A stretch of DNA of 64,000 nucleotides from Persicaria tinctoria (taxonomy: Eukaryota; Streptophyta; Magnoliopsida; Caryophyllales; Polygonaceae). Numbering within the stretch: the stretch's first letter is position 1; every line of letters starts with the position of its first letter. Below, in pieces: positions 57,132 through 64,000 of the stretch. The notes under the pieces are model-generated. The model did no database searches and was not told the origin of the DNA. It saw only the letters and a program-made list of their open reading frames with translations. The DNA is taken from positions 24,931,967 through 24,995,966 of the forward strand of contig JBANSL010000004.1 in NCBI GenBank assembly GCA_037127255.1, read 5' to 3'. A program made the translations under genes and the position numbers.

Positions 57132-60100
57132 CTAAACAAATGTCCACTGCTTCTTCAATAGATCATATGTAATCTTCTCATGATACGCATTAACAAAATC
57201 ATCATTCACAAGCTGAATGTCACCAACAAAAACCAGAAACTCAGTGTGCTTAATGATGTAAACACCACAACTACCCTTACATAAGAAGCAAAAAATAAAC
57301 ACAAGAGAAAATTTTGAACAAATAAAATGTCACAAAAAAAACAAAAAGATTGAAAACAGAAGGTACCCGTCTTTATTTTGAGGCAAGTCATCTACTCTAT
57401 CCACTTCAAAGGGAGTGTCATCCATTTCAGGAAAAAGACCACTCTTTCTCAACAAAATAGAAAGCACTTCACATGTTTGAGCAAACTATTTAAGCAGATC
57501 TTCATTTTTAGGGAAACTACACTGGGAGTCATAAACATGAATCATCTTGGAGTCCACCTCCATTTCAAGGGCTACCCAGTGCATGTTGTCAATATTGAAC
57601 GGAGCGTAAACCTTTTGATCACCTTCCCAATTCCTTCCATAATTATTAGGATAAAAACCAAGGAATTAACTAAAGAATTCCTCTAGAATTGCATCACAAT
57701 TTTTAATGACATCAGCATAACAGTTCGCAATCTTGGGGAAAACAATGGTGTCTAATACAACACTGGTGGAATTTTGATCAGGACAATCATGAAGACGCTT
57801 TCTAAAATGATGAAGTGCTTTGTATAGGTGTTGTGAAAGAAAATAGAATAATTTCTAACTGCCACCAAACCGATGGCACCGAATATAAGCAACAAGAGAA
57901 AGACATTTAAATATGAACTTACAACATCAAAAAGCCATTTTGTCTTCCCCGGTAATTCAGTGAAAAACTCCTTGTGCATATCAACCTCACGACCACTGAT
58001 TTTTCCATCACGCCTACAAAGTAAGATAACAAGTTAAATAAACTTATTATAAGAAGTGGTAGTACGAAAAAGAAAACACATATCAAAAGTGGATGATTAC
58101 CCAAGATCTCGAAAAGTGGTATAAAATTCAACACGCTCATCAGGGCTGAGAAGGAATGTTTGGGTACTTTAGGAAGGCGATATTTCTTCGGTTTACAAGG
58201 ATTGGTGTAAGGAGTATGGGTTGCAGGACCGGATTCCTCCTCCCTATAAGAACGCCTTAGCGGAACTTCATCATCGTCCTCATTTTCAGCATCTAAAGGA
58301 ATAAGGTTGCCGATATAAGTGATGGTATGAAATAGACTGCATTTATCATCAATATCGCTAGTTGCAACACAACTGTCAGCAGGCACATCCTCTGGGACAT
58401 CATCACTATAGCCAAGTATGATGTCAATACCATGATCAACTTTTTCAACAACAACTTCAGGAGCAAGGCAACTACTTACATTATTCAAATCAGTTGTAAC
58501 CACAACTTTGGGACCAACAACACCACTGTCATCAGGTGCATCGTTCGATCCAGGAAGCACAAGAGTTGCAACAGCACCACTGTCATCACGAGCATCGGTA
58601 GAACAAGGAAGAACAGGAGTAGCAACAACATTGTCACTAGGCACCTCTTTGGAAGCAATCATGTCCTCGCTGGTTGGATGTGAATCAAGAACTTCAGTAG
58701 GAGAAACTAAGCTAGCAAAAACAGTCTCACCTGAACCAATTACTTCAGTTGGAGAAACATTCAAATTAGCAGTTGCATCGGCCGAAGAAAGGACTTCAGT
58801 AGGAGCAGTAGAACAAGTCTCAGCAATTTTTTCAGTGGTGGCTGCACTAGAATTGGAAATTCCTTCATATGAGGGAACAACTTCAGTAAGAGGGATAACA
58901 CTGTTATTAGTTACATCTTGTGATACAAGGACTTCAGTAGGAGCAACATCACTGTCGGTAATCTTGGGAGAAGGAGAAGCACTGTCAGGAGAAGGGACAA
59001 CACTGCCATCAATTGTATCATTTGCACTGACAAGATCAGTTTCACCATCAGTGCAAACAACATCAACATCTATTGAAGTTGACTCCTTACTTGGTCTAAC
59101 AACAACATACTCTGGAGTTGGTTGGAAGAATCGGTGTCATCACCTTCATTGTCATCACCTTGATTCAAACTCTCAAAATAATGTCAATGGTCAGACAACT
59201 GAGAGCAGCTTTCCTGAATACCAGCCAACACATTCTTGAGAGACTCATACAATGCCTCACATTATTTTTTCAGAGCAGCCTCACTGCCATCAATGGGATG
59301 TAACACGTACTTCAAGGTGATGCACTTTCTCCTCAATGATAAGAATCCTAGAAACATAGTCTTTCAATTGAGCTTCAAAAGACTCAAATGATGCCTTAAA
59401 AGAACTAATAATTTCTTCAAAAATAGCTTTACTAACAAAATCTTTTGCCAGCCGAAGAACATCATCACTTGTAGGAAGCTCATCACCTTTGGGAGGAATA
59501 GATCTAGGGAGCTTAAACTTAGAACTCCTGGGCTTGTCACCGTGATCTAAACCTTTGTCACCACATGGTGCTTCTTCTTCACTCTTAGCGGGAGCCTCAC
59601 TCTTTGACAATTTCTGAGATGACACTACCTTTTCCTTCTTCTTAATAGGCTGATCTAGAGTAGTAGAACTTCTCAATACTCTCTTCTTCATGACAGAATC
59701 AGCAGGAGAAGGAGTTCGTCTCAACACTTTACCCTTCTTCACAAGAAGAGGATTGTCACCACTTTTCATTGATCGTGTAACCAATCCATTCCTGGGATGG
59801 ACATGACTCTCCAAGTCAGAACTATCCTCAGTGATAACCGGTGGTCTCACCACCTCCTTTTTCCCAAAGTTAGGGTTCTAACTATTTCCTTCATCCTAAA
59901 AGGAATATTCGTAGAATGGATATTAGGTTCCACACCACCATCAAGAAGACGACCACCTGCTTGCCTGAGCCGATACGCTTGGATGCGTAAATTCCTTGGA
60001 CACGCTACATCAATGGCATCCGCATCCATACCAACAAAATAGGAAACATAAGAATCTACACTGTCATCAACAACTTCATCAGAAAATGAGAGGCCAGGGA

Positions 60101-61414
60101 AATCCATAAACGAGGCATACAGAGAGTAGACATTCCCCTAGCAAGAGAAAAAAAAAATCCTATTAAAGGACAACAAATATATAACATGGAAAAGTGAAAC
60201 TGAGTGAATAGTCCCTATAAGACCAAAATCAAACTCAAAAAGGGTTATATTTTTCCTATATTTCAATTTAACCTCAACTATGAACCATAATTGCTTAATT
60301 ATATTCACAAATCATGCTCCAAAAATCATTTTCAAGAAATTCAATTAATTCATGGGATTTATGCAATTAAGATCATAAAAATGAATTAGAGGACAAACTA
60401 AACCATGATGGGTATTGTTAATAACACCTAAATGCAATGCATGATATTTTTGTGATTTTTTTTAAATGTGATATATGAGTAAAAATAAATATCAAAACAT
60501 AACTAAACATGATATGAAAACTCTATCTATATGCAATGCAATCTCTCCTCCACACTTAAACCTTTCATTGTCCTCAATGAAACATAAAAGACAACAAAAA
60601 GTAAAAACATAGAGGAAGAGATGAATGAAATACTCACAATGTGGTGGAAGAGTAGGCTCATGACATCGTCGACAAATAAGTTAGATCTGAGCATTGCGGC
60701 GGTCACTGCCCGTAAGCGGCAGCCGCTGCATTTTTCTTTTGTTGCATCCTCTTGGGGGCGGCGGTCGTGGCCTATGGCGGTGCCCGTCGCACTATGCAGT
60801 AGTTGTATGTTTTTGCTGACATCCAATGCCGCTCCCTTTTCAAGCGACCTTTCTTGAAAGCTTTGTCTATCCAAAAAACTAAAAGCAACTATCTAATGCC
60901 TAATTTAATGAAAAGAAAACTAGCTAGCTAACTAGGAATTGAATAAAATAAATAAGCAAACTTACCTCGGGTTGCCTCCCGAGAAGCGTCTTTCTTTAAT
61001 ATCATTGCCTTAACTTTATTCTCAATCTCGAGATTTTATCTATCAGACATCGTCAAGTCTCTTAGTAGCCTACTATATTCCTGTGTACACATCTTACAAA
61101 GAACATCATAGCACAATGAATTGAAAGCATAAAATACTGAATTAAAAAACGCTTTCAATCTATCAATGAGTCTAACATGACTCCCTCCTGAAGCAATACG
61201 ATATCACCAACACAGTTCTGTTGGTGGCTTTTCCAAATTGCATTCAAAAGGATCAAAATAATCACCATTACCTTCCAAATTGCAAAAGTTTACCTTTTTT
61301 TTTTACCTCTTGAGCCTCTACAGATGGCTCTAGACCTAGTTCATCAATGGGCGAGCTCAGCATTGATGTTGCAGATGGAGTAGGAGACATATCACATGTA
61401 ACCTCATGCGTCGA

Positions 61415-62128
61415 CTAATAAGATTCCAAGTTAGGAAGCACTAGACCATCTCTTCCATCATCAAAGAAACTATCGTTTTCTGCAACCAATTCCTCCTCAT
61501 TTGGCATGTCATTATCATGTTGAAACCAAATAGGATGAAATGAACTATGTGTAATAACCTTGATAGGATCTTCCCTTATTGTATCCTTTAAATCCTCAAG
61601 GGGTGGTTGGATGGGTTCCTCAAAATTTGAGGAAGAAGACTTCGGGGGTTCGTCAGGAATAGTGCGGCGGTCGTTGCCCTCCTGCGGTGGTCGCCGCTCC
61701 TCAGATTCTTCTACCTCCGCCGGATTTTCCTCTTCTTCTTCGAAGCTCTTTTCTTTATCACCTTTTGCACTTAAAATTTGAATGAGTTGGCTCATCTGAC
61801 TCTCCAATTTTCCAAGTCGACTCATTTTTTCTTCCTTCAATTTCTGCAAAACTTGTGTGAGAGTTCGGATTGATACTTCCCGCTCAAACTAGCGACTCAT
61901 TTTGCAGAAAAAATCCCAAATCTCAAAGAGTCTCATATCCAATAGGGCTTCATTACTCATGGACTCAGCAAGACTCTGTGTTTCAGCATTCATCCCATCA
62001 AATATGCAAATACACATCTCCCGCACACCATATTGATAACCCCATGAACCAATGTCGTTAACATACTCATGCAATCTAGTGAAATATTGGTGAAATTTCT
62101 CACCTTGAAACTGCAACAATCTCAACAT
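61415..62128 (-). pseudogene. Athila-type gag remnant
   Basis: 62128-61889 reads GEKFHQYFTRLHEYVNDIG...IFDGMNAETQSLAESMSN, the retrotransposon gag pattern of Athila/Tat elements. 61849-61415 reads a coiled-coil (KLESQMSQLIQILSAKG) followed by an acidic Glu/Pro-rich region. A frame break separates the two. The N-terminal gag part, zinc knuckle and pol are absent. Confidence 0.75.
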
Positions 62129-62238
62129 CTTAAAAAGTTAGGAGCAAGGATGTTGTGAACCGTAAGATAGGTTCACAACGGGTTAGATATATATGCACAA
62201 AAATCAATAAATACACAAAACAAAGAAATAATCTTGAT

Positions 62239-62256
62239 TCCCCAGCAACGGCGCCA
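62239..62256 (-). other. Primer-binding site of the gag-bearing element
   Basis: The plus strand TCCCCAGCAACGGCGCCA differs by one base from the primer site at 33851 and lies five bases inside the LTR end. Confidence 0.85.
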
Positions 62257-62261
62257 AAATT

Positions 62262-63395
62262 TGACGGGAGGGAATCGTTGTGTCTCCTATCAAAAGTAAA
62301 ACTCAAATATACAAACTAGTATAGCAAGTAAGTAGGAGTTCGATCCCACAGAGAATCAAGTATTTCCGAGCAATGTGTATTTACCAATTAGTAGAAATGG
62401 GGGGTTTGATTGATTGAAATAAAAAGATAACAAAATAAACTATAAACAAGTTGATGCAAAACAATTTAGAGATGATCGCTCTACCTACAACTATCCACTT
62501 TATTTGGTCAAGTTGATATTGTAACTTCCTCTTGTCCTTTTAGGTTTCCTATGAATGTCCTTGTCCCGACCTAATTTAGTTACTAGTCCAATCATTCCTA
62601 GAAACCCTTATCTCATGAGCAGTCCCTCATAAAAGGATTTAACCCAATCGATAGCTTTAAGTTCAGAGATTAACCAAGGTATTTGAAGTCTCGCATAAAG
62701 GTATTTAACAAAACATCCAACTTCCTACCCATTCAATTAGTTCATCATTCCTAAAGGGACAAGTTTGCTACTTGGGTTAAGGTTCACAATCAGAAATCTA
62801 CAAAACCCTAGCAATTGAATTGATTCTACCAAGTTGATCAAGCAAGATAGAATAAAACAATCAACAATCAATCACAATGAAGTCGAAACATTCAATATAA
62901 GAAATAAGGAACAAGATTAATTCAGAAACACACAATTCAATCCAAACATTATTAACCCATGCGGCGGCCGCTAACTGACGTTTATGTCGCAATGTGGCGG
63001 CCGCTGCAAGGGTCTTTTATGGAAAATACAGGTCGAATCAGCTCTCGACATCAACAGAAAAGTTGTAGCTCTCTTAAAGAGCTTTTATGAAAAATGCAGG
63101 TCGAATCAGACAATCGAGGCCTCAAGAAAGTGCAAAACAAATTCAGCATGTCTGACGACAACTTCTGCATACTTGTTCTTCGTTTAGGCTCTCTTCTTCT
63201 TCTCATGACCTCTTCAGATCTTCTTGTAATCTTCTTCGATCAACTAGACATCCTCATCCAATGCATTATTAACCCATGCCTCCTCCTCGGATCCACAATT
63301 ACCTAAAATAATCAATAAAAGTGTGTAGATTCCGACTCCACCAACATAGAAAGCAAATATGCAAATTATACTTAAACCATGCATGATATGCATCA
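62262..63395 (-). repeat. 5' LTR of the gag-bearing element
   Basis: TG at 62262 to CA at 63395 (1134 bp). Contains two GCGGCCGC palindromes near 62963 and 62996; GC-rich relatives of this block (GCGGTCG/GCCGC) recur in the gag remnant (about 61665) and the 3' region (about 60690). Confidence 0.65.
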
Positions 63396-64000
63396 TAACT
63401 AAGCTAAATGCAACCTATTCTGCCTACCTAAATGCATGCTATCAATGAGATCATAATAATAAAAGTCGGGACAAGAAAGAATGCTTACCAAATCTTTAGA
63501 AAAAATTTCAGAACACTTATCATATGTAATGTTGTAATCACGTTCACTAGTATACCAGATAAGAGATGCTAGTAATCCATCACAAAATGCAAAGTGACAA
63601 TTTGAGATGCCAAGAGTATTAGGGATTGCCTCTAAAATCCAAACTTGAGAACAAAGCAACATTAAGAATATAAATAGAAGTAAAGAATAACAATAAGATG
63701 AAAAAAGAAATGGAACATAAAAGGAAAGGAAAGGAAAATATCTAGAATGTTATGAGATATCCGAGCAAATTATAACCAAGCCTTGGACCATTTTTGGATA
63801 GCTTAGACCTCATAGATTTCTTCAAAAAACCAAGTGTTTCCAAAAACACAACCCGACCAAAAGGATACAATTTTAAACGATCAAAATCACACACAAGGTC
63901 CACAAAAGATTGACGTACAAGAGCTCTAGAACGCTGAGAGAGAAACACACCCTCAATCAGTAACAAGTACGCCATGGAAAGTTTCTTGGTAGACTAATTT

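Larger units (their letters stand above)
60141..63395 (-). mobile_element. Athila-like element with partial gag, inserted in gene C intron
   Basis: Right LTR 62262-63395, primer site, gag remnant, then an abrupt jump to 3' sequence (CGCTTCTCGGGAGGCAACCCGAGG on the minus strand near 60990) and the TTGAGGACAATGAAAGG..TTTAAGTGTGGAGGAGAGAT purine tract near 60545. A partial left LTR (about 60150-60540) does not obviously match the right LTR. No protease, reverse transcriptase or integrase: a deletion derivative. Confidence 0.7.
57132..63975 (-). pseudogene. ULP1-like gene C (MULE type), continues past the right edge
   Basis: Minus strand. 63975-63742: DUF1985-like (MAYLLLIEGVFLSQR...YPFGRVVF...LGYLITF). 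63650-63489: WILEAIPNTLG. After an intron holding a retroelement, 60137-59870 (FSDEVVDDSVDSYVSYFVGMDADAIDVA), then a long low-complexity exon with five (S/A)PTEV repeats, then KHSFLLSPDERVEFYTTFRD. The Ulp1 domain has NMHWVALEME (His), IHVYDS (Asp) and GSCGVYIIKHTEF (Cys, last exon 57275-57132). Triad intact, but stops at 63742-63744, 57666-57668 and 57486-57488 and more near 59180-59240, with frameshifts near 59865 (A-run) and 58145. The donor after LITF is also lost. Related to gene B. Confidence 0.78.

Noticed and set aside
58508..59239. 243-codon plus-strand open frame
   Set aside because: Exact antisense of the low-complexity linker of ULP1-like gene C; the minus strand has the domains and splice sites.

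Overview
This is a transposon-dense plant nuclear window. Plant hallmarks are Ty3/Gypsy Athila/Tat-like LTR retrotransposons, CACTA and Mutator-like (MULE) DNA transposons, Stowaway and hAT MITEs, a tRNA-derived SINE, TTTAGGG-like repeats, and GT-AG introns. A eudicot is likely, but I cannot name the species. I see no clear single-copy host gene. Nearly every coding segment belongs to a mobile element, and most are decayed by single-base frameshifts and stop codons.

1-16.5 kb is a nest. A related LTR ends at 1471. Next comes a minus-strand CACTA remnant whose second ORF (PF03004-like transposase region, DUF8039, C48/Ulp1 peptidase) is cut in two by an 8.36-kb non-coding LTR retrotransposon (4289-12649). 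That element has 1724-bp LTRs differing at only about 14 positions, a GAAGG target duplication, a tRNA-iMet primer site and no gag-pol. A 718-bp foldback MITE with a 9-bp target duplication sits in an intron of the same CACTA gene. Two LTR fragments follow.

16.5-43.6 kb is the most interesting unit: apparently one very large MULE. Degenerate inverted ends bound a mudrA-type transposase (+), a ULP1-like protease gene A (+), a small intact two-exon coiled-coil gene (-), two paralogous RING-finger genes (-) and a second ULP1-like gene B (-) starting just inside the right end. The spacers share the same short repeats (GAGCAAAAATAAG and GTCAGCAC motifs), which argues for a single evolutionary unit. 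The leader intron of the transposase holds seven copies of a near-perfect hairpin (AATTTGCGCC-NNN-GGCGCAAATT type). A 5.1-kb Athila/Tat-like element has inserted into the 5' intron of RING gene 1. The cargo therefore combines SUMO-protease-like and ubiquitin-ligase-like genes with a transposase. Gene A appears to have lost its catalytic His and Cys; gene B keeps the triad but carries stops.

43.6-54.1 kb holds a hAT MITE, a 5'-truncated LINE (RNase H), a SINE, Athila-like and copia fragments, and a complete 2.48-kb CACTA derivative (51616-54097, CAT target duplication) whose only gene is the Ulp1 half of ORF2 with an intact catalytic triad.

54.1-64 kb holds a solo LTR rich in TACTCGANNTCGAGTA palindromes, a repeat-rich spacer with telomere-like tracts, and a third ULP1-like gene C (-). 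Gene C is interrupted by a gag-bearing Athila-like element and runs off the right edge. It resembles part of a second MULE of the same kind.
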